Shown here: piece by piece, positions 18,651-31,222 of the stretch
How the letters are laid out: every line of letters begins with the position of its first letter
Numbering within the stretch: the first letter of the stretch is position 1
NCBI GenBank assembly: GCA_033675265.1
Contig: JAUJYZ010001301.1
Location: 235,001 to 299,000 of the forward strand
Origin: Actinostola sp. cb2023
Lineage: Eukaryota; Cnidaria; Anthozoa; Actiniaria; Actinostolidae
DNA length: 64,000 nt
Reading direction: 5' to 3'
The notes under the pieces: generated by a model
What the model saw: only the letters and a program-made list of their open reading frames with translations
The model's database searches: none
What the model was told of the DNA's origin: nothing
Translations under genes and position numbers: made by a program

Positions 18651-19531
18651 GCTGGTTTTGGGTCCAAGGACGCAAAAAAACAGCTTTCGTACTATGTGCC
18701 GACAGTTAGGCTTCGACCAGCGCAGTCCTGGGGACGAAAATGTGGAGCACAAATAACCCGCGCACCCCTTCCCTTGTATTCTTTTACTCGCCTGATCAAA
18801 TGGACAAACGCAACCCTACATAGGCAAACATTCGACTTCCGCTTTCGTAACATTTAAATATTCATCGCGTGTGAATTCTTGACGCTTGCAAGTTTTGTAA
18901 GACGGAATAATACAATGCACTGTACAATAATTACAAGAAAGCTTGGGTTTCGTTCGTTATAGGTCTTATAGTCAACTGAAATTATGAAGAAAGTACAAGG
19001 TGTTTTGTAATTTGTATAATTCAATGCAAATATTTCGTTTGCCTTCCAACTGATTATTCGAAATGAATAACGCTTATTTGCGGACTTATTTGACATTAGA
19101 ATAACAGTAATATAAATAGCAAGCTCTGCAACATGTGCATTGTAGATAACAATCTGGGACGAAATTCAACTGAGAAGTGAAAGTTAAGAATAACATTCAA
19201 AAATGTTACTGTCATTCATCTGTATGTTGTAGTTTAATTTTTGCTTGTAATTATTGTGCAGTGTATTGTATTATTCCGTCTTGCAAAACTTGCATGCGTC
19301 AAAGAATTCACACGCGATGAATATTTAAATATTACGAAAGCGGAAGTCGAATGTTTGCCTATGTAGGGTTGCGTTTGTCCATTTGATCAGGCGAGTAAAA
19401 GAATACAAGGGAAGGGGTGCGCGGGTTATTTGTGCTCCACATTTTCGTCCCCAGGACTGCGCTGGTCGAAGCCTAACTGTCGGCACATAGTACGAAAGCT
19501 GTTTTTTTGCGTCCTTGGACCCAAAACCAGC
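18651..19531. mobile_element. 881-bp element with ~280-bp terminal inverted repeats, in the 3' region of esterase B
   Basis: Arms 18651 to about 18945 and about 19245-19531 are nearly perfect complements starting GCTGGTTTTGGGTCCAAGG. They produce the same short reading frame twice in opposite orientation, which is not a gene. It is inserted 45 bases after the B stop codon, where copy A continues directly into its poly(A) region. Confidence 0.85.
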
Positions 19532-20831
19532 ATTTTCTTCAAAATACAACCAAACAATTGAGCTGACATGATAGATTGAAGGTATTTTTGTAACTGGACG
19601 GATTTAGGGATGAGTTTTCACAAGATTTGATATATATTTTAGCAGATTTGTTTTGAGATTCACCACAGGAATCCTGAAAGTTGCCTACCTTGTAATAATA
19701 TACGTCCTCCGGTTGACCTATTCCGACTCAGTGAGGGAGGGTGGGGAACAATGGTGCATTTACTCGGGCTAAAATGTATTAAAACACGTTTTATTCTGTA
19801 TTTTTTAGTGCAAATGTCACTTTATCACTGTGGTTTGCCTGTGGATGGATGTACGAGAAAAAAATAATTCTGAAAAAAAATCACCAGGCAGGATAAGTTA
19901 ACAGACAACAAAGATGTATAGGGGAAAAAAATACTTTATTTCCAATTTTATTTTTTTACTGAATTTATGCTTGGGCTCCCTGTGGTAGAGGTCAATAAAA
20001 AAATAATTATTATTACACGTAATTATTATGTTTATTACTAGGCTACCTAACAGCAGTGAATCAGTGCTGACGGTGAATGCAATGTTAGTAGCTGTGGATA
20101 AGAGTTGGTGCCGGAGAGCTTAGAGTGATTCCAATAAACCTGGGCACTACTAATTAGCTGTCAGTGTAATAGATGCAAAGTAACAAAAGAAAACAAAAGA
20201 GTGAGTGTCTAATAGTGTGTATTGGTCAGTAGTTTATAGTAATGCCCAGGTTTATTGGAAGTTATGAAATCAATTTTGTTGTATGTAAGTGACAAGTATG
20301 CAAATTATTAGGCGAGTCTACCTTTCTTTGTTTTGAATATATAGCTTATGAATAACTAATGTATTACTTATAATTGAGATTTCAATGCGAATATTCACAC
20401 TCAGTGAAACTGACACACTATAGCGTATGTAGGAATTGGCGCGAAAAGCATTGTGGTTATTGAGAATTGCATGATGGTTATTGGAAACTGCATGCCGGGT
20501 AAAAATCGAGATTTGTTCTGCCTACGTGAATGAATTAGAATTGCTTCCTTGCTCGCTCGCTTCAGGCTCGCTCGCCTTGCATCAGCAATTATTATTTTTT
20601 GCATGCATGGTGTATTGATTCCACATTAGAAATATCTCCTTTTTATAATTGTCAATTTCCAAGGTTCCCAAAAGTTGTAACCTCTTTATTTACTTATTTA
20701 TTTATTTACAAAACTCCCACCGTATAAAATAATAGGGGAAAAAAGAAAAAAGAATTATTATTATAAGATGTATGGTGAGGGTCACACAACAGAGTTAGGC
20801 TCTACATTAAGTGCGCCCAGGTGAAACAAAA
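19532..20831. other. 3' flank of esterase B
   Basis: No ORF of interest. The copy A-like trailer resumes at about 19985, and poly(A) signal AATAAA is at 19994-19999. A second block matching copy A's trailer (TTTTTTGCATGCATGGTGTA) appears at about 20595, so about 550 bases of unrelated DNA separate the two. Confidence 0.5.
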
Positions 20832-21130
20832 TACAGCTATTTCAAAAAAGGTTGGTGAAGGTTTTGGGTTTTGTTGCATCTTGCATACCAAGCCCGAAAT
20901 GCACTATGGGTGATGTGAATGGAGTCGGCGAAAGGTCACAACAATATGGACTCTTGGAATTTTCCCAAATTTTGTCTTCGCAATATGGAGCCAGCATATT
21001 TTCTTCTGTATGTGCATGCTGACATTATTTACATATGATCCACAATGCATTTCGGGCTTGGTATGCAAGATGCAACATGCGCATGCAAGATGCAGTAAAA
21101 CCTTCACCAACCTTTTTTGAAATAGCTGTA
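20832..21130. mobile_element. MITE, TACAGCTATTTCAAAAAA family, copy 2
   Basis: Inverted ends TACAGCTATTTCAAAAAAGG and inner GCCCGAAATGCA / TGCATTTCGGGC segments. Related to 13184-13481. Confidence 0.8.
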
Positions 21131-21525
21131 AATGAATAATCAAAATGAAACTAAACAATTACATAATATACTGAAGTGCATTTGAATTAATAACAGGGTT
21201 TTTAAAAGGTCAACATTTCCGACTGATGGAAAAAATATAGTTTAATCATGTCTATATTATTTTCATCCTTTCCTCTTCGCCTGCATGCATGATCTTCGCA
21301 TTCCTTGATCAACAACTTCGCAAGTTCTTCGGCATGCTCGAGAGTGGGCTCGCGATTTCCGAGCCCGCGCCGAAGAGCACTCGCTGGACTCTCGAGCAAG
21401 GTTCTTCTTGGATATTTCTTCAAAGTTGTCGGGTCAAAGTTGTCGGGTCAATATCAATATGTTATTTTTGTGACACGACGTAATATAACGGCTAGCGCTG
21501 ACCACCAGATCGTCTTTACACAAAC

Positions 21526-24500
21526 ATGGCTCGTTCCTTCTCCAAAATAATCTTGTTCCTGTTCGCCCAAATTGTTTTGCATTCAAGCTGCAGAGCTCAA
21601 GATGATTCTCTGGTTGTCAAAGCGTCATGTGGTTCGCTTCGAGGCCGTTTAGAGCCTGTAGTTAACGGGTTATCGGTTCGACAGTTTCTTGGTGTACCGT
21701 ATGCAGAACCACCGGTAGGTCAGCTACGATTTGCTCATCCAAAGCCCGCTAAAAAGTGGGATGGGATTCGAGATGCCGTAGAGTTTGGACCAGAATGTCC
21801 ACAAGCCAGTATGGAAGATATGGCGAAAGAAATGAATATAACGGGAGATGGTGATGAAGGTGAAACTATGTAGTAGTTATTATATTCTCATCGATATTGA
21901 TAATGTTTCCGAACTTGAATTAAGTTATTAGTTTATACTGCAAAAGTATTCTAATGGTATATTTCTAGGATATTCCTTGATTTTAAGTGCGAAAGAAGAA
22001 GAATAACTTTAGCTGTCTTTTAAAAATATGAAACTTATTACCGCGTAAATCCACAGGTATCCCAAGTTCAATATTAGTGTAAATGTATGGCGTCTTTTGA
22101 ACGCCATAATCATTTGGTAAAAATTCCGTTTGAATAAAATGTCGAAAACACTAACTTGTTTGGAGTCATCTCTTCTGTGTCCGAGCCGATTTTAAGCCGT
22201 ATCCGTTCAGTTTTTGGTGAGTTATAGTCGATTTGGTTTGTCACGTATCACACACTAGTACGTGACAAACCAAATCGACTATAACTCACCAAAAACTGAA
22301 CGGATACGGCTTAAAATCGGCTCGGACACAGAAGAAATGACTCCAAACAAGTTAGTGTTTTCGATATTTTATTCAAACGGAATTTTTACCAAATGATTAT
22401 AGTCCAGTCATTCTACGGTTTAAGTTGGAACAAATTGCAACAGAAAGTTTCTCATCGCTATTCAACCAAGATGGGTTACCTAAACAACATACTAAAAGTC
22501 CTCAAAAATCCCTTCAGTGGAACATGCCGAAAATTAGGATTAAAGATTTCGTGGTTTTACCACAGGGATCCCGCGTCGAGCAAAATTAATTATATTTGAA
22601 AAAAATACCTTTATCCGAATTTTTCTTTGATTTTTAATTTCCACGATCTTCAATATAATTTCTGTTGTGGTTGAAGTTACTTTATTAACACGAAAGTACT
22701 TGAGATTGCAGCCGAAAATGTCCCTACGCCATGACCCTTACCACAGGGATCCCAATACGTAAAAAATTGAATTTTCAATCAAAAAATCGATTTCCTGCTT
22801 TGTGTTTGTTTGTTTCTTGGTTATTCGTTGTGTTGTATAGCCAAATTAGTCTATGCTAAGAATAAACACTAATGACTAATAATAATCAACTATTGAAATA
22901 CACTGATAATGATAATAGAGTCGTTTTCGTATGAGTGGGAAACGGCCTACGGTACAGAGTTTATATGGTCACGGTACAGAATGTACCAGTATTAACCAAT
23001 CACACCACACGATGATGGCGTGATACGGTCACTGCACGGCACGAACCGCGGTACCGTAACTACTTCCCACTCATACGAAAACGTAGCCTGCCTTCAGGCT
23101 CTCATTAAAAAAAAACACGAGAGCCTGAAGGCAGGCTAACGACAACGACTCTAATTGGTTGCATTAAGGTTATATTTATAATTTAAGTAATGATAAAGTG
23201 ACATAATCAAAAATAGAGAGATTTAGCAAACACGATGCGATGTGAAAGAGGACGGCGCGCGCGCTGACGAATAACTGTGAAAATGACCGTTGTCGTACAG
23301 GCCCCGGTTGCACGAAAGGCGAATAGCCCTAACCACCGGATAAGTCTTATCCAACGGTTAAAATTTATTGTAAAACTGCATCAATTTTATCCGTTGGATA
23401 AGACTTATCCGTTGGATAGCGCTATTCACTTTTCGTGCAACCGGGGCCAGGACGTGAAAACAAGTGAAATGGCGTCGTGAACTTGACGTCGCGACGTTGC
23501 CACGGTAGTCACGCAATGACCAAATGTGATATATTCGTCATCTAACGTCGCGTTCTCACGTCGCATCGTGTTTGCTAAATCTCTCTAAAGGTGCAGTAAT
23601 ACGAGCAACAAAATCGGACAACTTGTCGCGCAACATTGTTCAGATTTTTGCGTAGCAGTTGCAAAGGCTGTTTCTCGTATTACCATCGTTCGCGCAACTT
23701 GTTGCGCAACAAATTAAAATTTCGGTGTTGCAGGTTGCAAAACTTTGTTGCATGAATTAAGTAGAAAGAGTTTCTATCCAAACCAAGGTCTGGCGTGCTG
23801 GAGTTAGAATAACTTTGGCCTTTGCATGTACCACATGCAGCCGAGCAATCAGGTAGTACTTCTGTCACGTACATCTGCAAGTGCTACCTGATCTGACTTG
23901 CAGCCATCTGATCATCTCAAGTAGTGCGCTATGGGCTGGTGGTAATTCAGTTAGGATATGAAGTAGCTTCCCATCCGTTAAGTGCCATCCCCAGTCAACA
24001 GGCTATAGCTGTTCGCAACATTTCCATTCCTGGATCTGTTAGTACACACGTAGACTGTGGTATTGCATCAGCAGCTGATGTGGGTGGAAGGCTTTCAGGT
24101 TGAAGAAATGACGATCCAGTGGCTACCTTTTGGCATAAACGGGTGTATCGTAGAGAGTCTAAACCATCACAGTAGAAAGAGAGCAGTGGATTCGCATGCC
24201 CTGTTCTTCAAGCCAGAGCACAAGCCAAGGTCACAGATCAGGAGAGTATGGAACATAAAGAGGATAACGTCTGCCCTAGGTGCCAGTGTGTGCACTGGAA
24301 ACTTATTGTTTCTGCATGCAATTCTAAGGTGCGACACAACCGATTACGGCTCCATGGGATTGGCAAAGCATCAGCGTTAAAAAATATTGAACCAAATTCC
24401 ATGCAGATTCCTTCAATAAGCCGGCAGAAATCTTTGATCGACCAGTGGGTATAGCTACTTTAAGGAAGACATCTTTGTGGCAGGAGAGGAAGCACTTCTC

Positions 24501-26595
24501 TCTCACTTTAGTTTCTACTGTGATGGCTAAGAGGAGAGGCTAGACTCTCTATGATACACCGGTTTTTGCCAAAACTACTTGATCGTCATTTCTTCAACCT
24601 GAAAGCCTTCCACCCATATCAGCTGCTGATGCAATACCACAGTCTATGTGTGTACTACCAGATCCAGGAATGGAAATGTTGCGAACAGCTATAGCCTGTT
24701 GACTGGGGATGGCACTTAACGGATGGGAAGCTACTTCCTATCCGAACTGAATTACCACCAGCCCATAGCGCACTATACTAATTGAGATGATCAGATGGCT
24801 GCAAGTCAGATTGTAGCACTTGCAGGTGTACGTGCAAGAAGTACTACCTGGACTGATCGGCTGTATTGCCAAAGATGTTCTAACTCCAGCACGCCAGACC
24901 TTGGTTTATGTATGTAGTATGAATACGTAGTTTATGTATGTAGTTTATGTATGCATGTGGTTTGCACGAGTTTGACTAACAATGTGTTTTGATTCTATTA
25001 TCTTAGATCTGATTAGACTAGTATAATACTTTATTTTATGGTCATTATATCATAATTATTATCATTATTGTATTTCAATCGTTGATTATTATTAGTCATG
25101 GCTATACAACGCAACGAATAACCAAGAAATAAACAAACACAAAGCAGGAAATCGATTTTTTGATTGAAAATTCAATTTTCTACGTATTGGGATCCCTGTG
25201 GTAAGGGTCATGGCGTAGGGACATTTTCCCTGCAATCTCAAGTACTTTCGTGTTAATAAAGTAACTTCAACCACAACAGAAATTATATTGAAGATCTTGG
25301 AAATTAAAACTCAAAGAAAAAAGTTGGATAAAGGTATTTTTTCAAATATAATTTATTTTTCTCGACGCGGGATCCCTGTGGTAAAACCACGAAATCTTTA
25401 ATCTTAATTTTCGGCATGTTCCACCGAAGGGATTTTTGAGGACTTTTAGTATGTTGTTTAGGTAACCCATCTTGGTTGAATAGCGATGACAAACTTTCTG
25501 TTGCAATTTGTTCCAACTTGACCCCCAAAATTTCATAGGATGACTGGACTATTATGGCGTTCAAAAGACGCCATACATTTACACTAATATTGAACTTGGG
25601 ATACCTGTGGTAAATCATGCGATGCTATTTTAGAATTTCTAGTGTCACGCGACACGCACTGATTGCACAATAAGCCGAACTGGCGCATTCGTGATGTGAC
25701 GATGTTGACTAGCACGTCAATAATTGAAGGACTCCCTGCAAGAACGACGTAAGTGACTTGTGATCAAACCCCAAATTCTCCTTTGAAATTCAAACAATCT
25801 CGAGGAGAATTTAGATTTTGATCAGAGGTCACTTACGTAGTCATTGCAGGGAGCCCTTCAATTGTGTTCAATCTCGATGAAATTCAACCTACGCCTCCCC
25901 TGTACCCGGGAGTGTAGGTGTTGGAATAATAGAGTACCGAAGTGTGACGTCATCACTAAGGTACTCTATTGCATTACATCAAATATTTTCTTAATTGTTT
26001 TGCATATGAGAGTTTGTCTCTAGTTATAGGACTATGCGTGACTATCAATCGATCATTGATCGGTGCATGTATTCAATGTGCTCATTCGAGATCAAGTGGA
26101 GAAACTAACAAAGTATACAAACTAAAGAATAGACCTAATAGGCAAACGCTGATCATTGAAATAACCTTCAATTTCACATTCGGAATAACGCGCACGAGCA
26201 GATTCAAATTTAAAGCTGGGGGATGTCAACCAAATATTTGGCTATTTTTCAGTTAGAATATAGCTATTTCTTGATTTTGTATAAATTTGCAAAAATCTTG
26301 ATTTTGCATCATCCACAGTTTAGTACGTAATTACCCCAAAAGTGCATTAATAAAAATGAAACTATCATAAAGTAGTAAGCGTTTGAAAGGTGTAAAATAC
26401 ATGGTTTCTGGCACAAATCTTTGTAATTTCAAGTCACTATAACTTTTCAAGATTTCGTAGTACAGCCCTAAAATTTGGTGTGTTCATTTTAGATAACACA
26501 CTCTCTTCAAAGAGATTGTCAGATATTGCTGTAACATATTCCCAATAACAAAGTGAATGAGATTTTACGATTCTACCATTTATGCATAGGGTCTA

Positions 26596-26634
<39 letters not shown>

Positions 26635-29600
26635 CTATGTGTCAGTTGTCAATATTAAATATTTGGGGATTTGTCGAAGTTAAACAGTTATTTTTTAGGG
26701 AAAGTTCGACATAAAATGATGCAGAGCCTTCGTTATCGCATGCTGTGACTGGAAACGATATTGCATCTAAGCATTCATCATACATGTCAGTCACAATCAC
26801 CATTCTGAGTCATCACCACCACCACCCATATCATATCATATCATTATCATCGATCATCATCATCATCACTGATGTATTAAAGTCATCATTACTACTCACC
26901 ATCCTCTTTGTGATAGTTCTGCTCGCAACGAAATCGATATACTGCGCGCGCGTGTTGCAATACTGATAAAGGCACGTGCCTGACAATAGCGCGTGCAAAT
27001 TACTCAATACCTTAGTACAAACTTGTACTGCTTGTACCCCCCGCGTCCGCTCATCCCGAGCGTCTAGATTTATATTAATGGTATTAATATTCACATTAAA
27101 TATCATAACTGTGATCATCATCATGCATTATGATCATCATTACCACTGACGACCATCCTTTTTTTAATGACATTGAATATCATAACTGTGATCATCATCA
27201 TGCATTATGATCATCATTACCACTGACGACCATCCTTTTTTAATGACATTAAATATCATTGTCATCGTAACCACAAGTGTTTCATGTTCTAGTTCGTAAA
27301 GTCCCTCAGAGTGAAGACTGCCTCTCCCTCAACGTCTACACCCCATCACATGCTACTGCGCAGGACAAGTTAGCTGTAATGGTCTGGATTCATGGTGGAG
27401 GATTCATATTTGGTTCAGCGCGTAGCTATAATCCATCGGTACTGGTAGCCTTACATGACGTCATAGTGGTGTCAATCAACTACCGACTGGGTGTCCTTGG
27501 ATTCTTTAACATTCCTGGTACAGACGTGAAGGGAAATTATGCAATGTTCGACCAGGTATAATTATATTTTTACCAAATTGTAAATGTGTGGCTGAAGGAA
27601 ATTTTCAAAATAAATTTTCTGAAGCGCTCCCTGCAAGAACAACGTAAGTGCTGATCAAAATCTAAATTCTCCTTAATTGAGATTCTTTGAATTTCAAAAG
27701 AGAATTTGGGTTTTGATCACAAGTCACTTACTCCGTTCTTGCGGGGAGTCCTTCAATTGGTTGTAATTGTTATTGTTTCTTGGAAGAGATAACAATTATA
27801 TATACATGAATAAAATTGAATTCAAATAACGATCGCTTAGAAGAGGTCGCATTTGAAAGGTGGTCGACTAAAAAGTTTCGACTAACTGTGACACCAACCA
27901 ACACCAACCAACAACCTTCCGATATACTTCTACAGTAAGAAGCTATTTACTCGGGCTCTTCCGAAGGAAGCCCGAGTTATAAAATGCGAATTTCGGTAGT
28001 AGTAGTAGTTTTGTTCGGCTCAAGAATGACGAAAGTATGCGACGTATTTAATCGTATCCGGAGTTTCAAGATTACTCAGCAGATAAGAAAAGACAATACG
28101 ACACACAGGACTCAAGTAGATTATGAATCTTAGTTTTGAAAGCAACATGTCGTTAATAATCCGTTACTGAGCAGCTTCGTATTATGTCTCTGAAGCTAGA
28201 GAGCAAGGGTTTGATTTTTCAGTAGATTTTGTTTAGATAGCTAATATCGCTTTGCTTGCTGCCTGACTGTCGTAACGCGAGGGCGTTATCGGAACCATCT
28301 GACCTATGCAACCTCAAGACGTATCATGTTCGTACTCATCCGACTCATAGTCTCCCTCGTCACTCAACTGTCACTGATTGTCATGACGTCAGAGAAATGA
28401 TATTGTATTGAAGAAGATGTCCTTGTTTTATTCGACGTTCGAACCGTAATTACTCGAACCCGAACTCGAACTCGATTCCAAACTCGACGTTTCGGGATCT
28501 GAAGCTAGAGAGGGGGCCTTTACACGAACTCATCAAAATCAAATCAATTGAACTCAAAGTCAAATGGTAATCAAATGAACTCAAAGTCAAAGGCAAATCA
28601 AATGAACTCGACACATACATGTATATACAGTCTCCCTCGTCACGCAACTGTCAGTCATTGTCAGGTCTCTCCTCACGCAACTGACATTGTCCTTGTCATA
28701 AGCCCGAGTGTACGCTCATTGAGCGTCTTGTTCATATTAATCGGGGGCGGATCCAGAGATTTTGCAACATTGGTTTCAGGTAAATTTTATGTAAAGATTT
28801 TATTCGAATTTCCAAAAGGGGCGAGGGGCGTGCGCCTCCTTCGCCCCACCCTAAATCCGCCCCAGTTAATTGATGCATGGCTCATCAACAAAGCTCTTAG
28901 ATCGATCAGGACTCCTACTAGGCATTGCAATCTAACTGTGACCATTCTGTTCTATCTTGACACCTATCATCACTTTCTGTGCAATTTGTATTGTTACAGT
29001 ATGTGTAATTTTTCAAACTATCAATCATAAATGGTCATATGATCATCTTCCACACATATGAAGTTGCTATGGTGATGATGATGGCAATGGTGATCAATAA
29101 TATATGATGATGATGCATGCCATTGTTTCACAGATCCAGTCTCTCAAATGGGTCCAACAAAACATTGCAGCATTCGGTGGTGACCCTGACCAGGTTACCA
29201 TATTTGGCGAGAGTGCTGGTGGCATGAGCGTCTCCAGTCACCTGCTCTCCCCCCTAAGTAAAGGATTGTACCGACGTGCTATAGCACAGAGTGGCTCGTC
29301 TGTAGCCGATTGTTCTTGCAATAGAGTTGAGTCCACCAAGGCGCTGGAAATCTTTTCACAAGTAATCAATTGTGACGTCAAAGATGACAAGTTGATGGAA
29401 TGTGTCAGAGAGAAGAGGTAAAGTAAAGGAAATACATTTTGGACCAAAAAACTACTTCCACCCGCGTTTCTCCCGTTCGACTGAGTACCGGATAACTGAT
29501 CGATCATCCCAGCTTTTAAAAACTCTATACCGTGTTAAAGCAGTAGAACCACGCTTCATTCGATCAAATGAACTCATTGAATCGCTCGCCATAAAAGACA

Positions 29601-29693
29601 AGTACAGTAGGACCTTGCTATATCTCGACCTCCGCCGCGATCTCGAACATCCTGGACAGAAATGGAGAACCCTTGGACTTGGACACCATGTTT

Positions 29694-29725
<32 letters not shown>

Positions 29726-31222
29726 GAACTTGGACACCTTGAGTGTTTGAAATAGCGGGTTGCTATTGTACGTTGACGACATTTTTCTTTTAACAGAGTG
29801 GAAGACATTTTAGCTGCCCAGCTCAACGTTGCATATCCCTTATTGGTCGAGGATCAGTTTCTTACTACTATTACTGTCGATGGCGAATTCCTTCCTGATG
29901 ATCCAAGAACTTTGCTAAAAGAAGGCAAAGTAAACAAGGCTGATGTGATGATGGGATTGACGGCCAACGAGATGGCAATCGTGACTTATATGATTGCTTC
30001 TCAGGCGAAGAAGGATGGGGTCCTTGACATGGAAGCGTTGAAGATTTCAGCACGACAAATTTTATTTCTTTCCTCTTTTGCACTCTGAACTCCGTGAAGA
30101 TGCTGTCGTGTTCGAATACGTGGACCATAGTGATATTAACAATGGCGCCAAACTACGCCAAGCATCCTGTGACATTGGCACCGACATCATATTCCTTGTC
30201 CCAGCAAAGACCGAGGCCAATGCACTTGCCCAAACAGACAACCCCGTGTACTTTTATGTGTTCGACCACACTCCTCATTTTCCAAAGTATCCGTTGTGGC
30301 TTGGGTCGTACCATGGTTTAGATCTTGCTTTCACATTTGGTCTTCCCTTAAAGATTGATGCCTTGGGAGATGGTATGAAGATGTTCCTTCCAAACAAGTT
30401 TTCAGACCTTGAAGTTGGGTTGTCCAAGTACGTGATGAGGTTGTTGACACAGTTTGCCAAATATGGGTAAGTTGAATATTGTTTTATGAAATACGTTATT
30501 ATCTTAGTTTATATTCTTTATCTACAATCGTGGTTACACATCGATGGTTAGCTATAGGGATTGCCTGGACGATATACACTTTTTAACCTGTTGGAAAAAG
30601 TGGTGGTCCGCGGTCACGAGTTTGCGGTAAAAAAGTAATCATGCTGGAATTCTTGACGCAACGCAACAGCTGACAAAATTCGCCAACTTTTTCAGAGGTG
30701 CATGTAAACGCAAAATCAAAACATCGACACACAGCATGCACCATGGGCTCGGACATAGGCTCTCTAAGATGTGGGAAATAGGTTGTATTGCATGATCGTC
30801 TGCCAGGTGAATTCAGTATAGCTCCACAAGAGGTACAACAAACTGGATCGATAGGCAGGGGTCCAACTACTTTTTGCAATTGACAATTTTTTGTTTGTAA
30901 GTAATTGAATGTCAAAATTATAAGCGCGAAGGACCTTTTGTGCACTCACTTTAGATTCGCCGAATGTTCAACAGACTATGAATGTACATTTCAGAGACCC
31001 AAACAGTGGCGATGCTACGCCTGTCACGTGGCCACGCTACAACAGCACTGGACATGTTCATTTACGTATCTCTATGGAGCCAAAGGTGGAGCACTCTCTA
31101 CGTGAAGAAAAGTAGCGTTTTGGAACGAGTTTATCCCCAAACTATCTGGAAAGAAGGCAGTCGTAGATGGAGGTAAAGTTGGCGGAAATAAGGAAAAACA
31201 AAAACAAAAAGAGGAACTGTAA
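21526..31222 (+). CDS. carboxylesterase/cholinesterase-family gene, copy C (two frameshifts)
   Basis: Exons: 21526-21859, 27293-27555, 29134-29417, 29797-30466, 30995-31222, with the same splice phases as A and B. Signal peptide, nucleophile GESAGG, acid in TANEMA, histidine in GSYHGLD and terminal KEEL are all encoded. It differs from A and B by HGGGF rather than HGGAF at the oxyanion hole, one extra codon near the acid, and a divergent [10 protein letters not shown] segment after the nucleophile. Two breaks: an extra T in TTTT at 30076-30079 (exon 4) and a missing A at 31105-31106 (exon 5). Together they restore the overall length modulo three, but everything between would be out of frame. 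Either a decaying paralogue or two consensus errors. Intron 1 is 5.4 kb of nested repeats. Confidence 0.75.
22109..22397. mobile_element. near-perfect palindromic MITE
   Basis: Arms of about 140 bases start ATCATTTGGTAAAAATTCC and meet at a short ATCACACACTAGT centre. Absent from the mirrored arm near 25550. TA duplication is likely. Confidence 0.85.
22914..23153. mobile_element. MITE, AATAGAGTCGTTTTCGTATG family, copy 1
   Basis: Inverted ends AATAGAGTCGTTTTC, with TGAGTGGGAA inside and TACGGTAC motifs. It is interrupted near its right end by a small hairpin of its own (23094-23138, TAGCCTGCCTTCAGGCTCTC and complement). Related copies: 33091-33387 and 50545-50743. Confidence 0.8.
23215..23586. 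mobile_element. MITE with a second MITE nested inside
   Basis: Outer ends AGAGAGATTTAGCAAACACG. The nested element 23300-23448 starts GGCCCCGGTTGCACGAAAG and carries GGATAAG/CTTATCC arms, the same family as 32270-32750 and 37499-37646. Confidence 0.8.
23680..24910. pseudogene. inverted pair of decayed transposon coding tails with a CXC-like cysteine motif
   Basis: Segments 23783-24115 and 24570-24905 are inverted copies. Read outward from the centre, each decodes in broken frames to DGKLL...TELPPA and a cysteine-rich tail ([16 protein letters not shown] on the plus side; [17 protein letters not shown] on the minus side). That resembles Cys-rich tails of mobile-element proteins seen in marine invertebrates. 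Several stops are present, so this is not functional. The centre (24116-24540) is unrecognised. Confidence 0.5.
25722..25863. mobile_element. MITE, CTCCCTGCAAGAAC family, copy 1
   Basis: Imperfect palindrome with ends AATTGAAGGACTCCCTGCA and inner TTTTGATCA...GTCACTTACG. A second copy is at 27620-27758. Confidence 0.75.
26596..26633. repeat. 38-base poly-G tract
   Basis: Uninterrupted G run in intron 1 of esterase C. Able in principle to form G-quadruplexes; the length is unreliable in any sequencing technology. Confidence 0.9.
27620..27758. mobile_element. MITE, CTCCCTGCAAGAAC family, copy 2, intron 2 of esterase C
   Basis: Same palindromic layout as 25722-25863, ending GGGGAGTCCTTCAATTGG. 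It starts about 65 bases after the exon 2 donor. Confidence 0.7.
27949..28730 (+). mobile_element. Helitron2/HINE-like element, copy 3, intron 2 of esterase C
   Basis: 5' end ACTCGGGCTCTTCCGAAGG with hairpin, then TATAAAATGCG. 3' end GCCCGAGTGTACGCTCATTG, AGCGT, CTTG, then TT. The body shares long stretches with 48447-49261 and, inverted, with 3799-5316. No ORF. Confidence 0.75.
28743..28863. mobile_element. 121-bp MITE, GGGGGCGGATCCAGAG type
   Basis: Ends GGGGCGGATCCAG / CTAAATCCGCCCC. A decayed relative lies in esterase A intron 2 (about 8290-8430). Confidence 0.65.

Larger units (their letters stand above)
22048..25618. mobile_element. 3.6-kb long inverted repeat element with nested insertions, intron 1 of esterase C
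   Basis: Left arm 22048 to about 22916 is complementary to about 25040-25618. Each arm carries three copies of CCACAGG(G/T)ATCCC: 22051-22063, 22559-22572 and 22740-22753 on the left; 25189-25202, 25369-25382 and 25598-25611 inverted on the right. A palindrome (22109-22397) interrupts only the left arm, so the right arm is its empty site. The centre is filled by further elements (22914-23153, 23215-23586, 23680-24910). No complete gene. Confidence 0.75.

Noticed and set aside
18645..19549. Two identical ~65-residue frames in opposite orientation
   Set aside because: They are the same sequence in the two arms of a long terminal inverted repeat, not a gene pair.
29690..29725. Poly-T tract as a retrogene tail
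   Set aside because: It lies within esterase C intron 3 close to the acceptor, with no adjacent intronless gene copy or target duplication.
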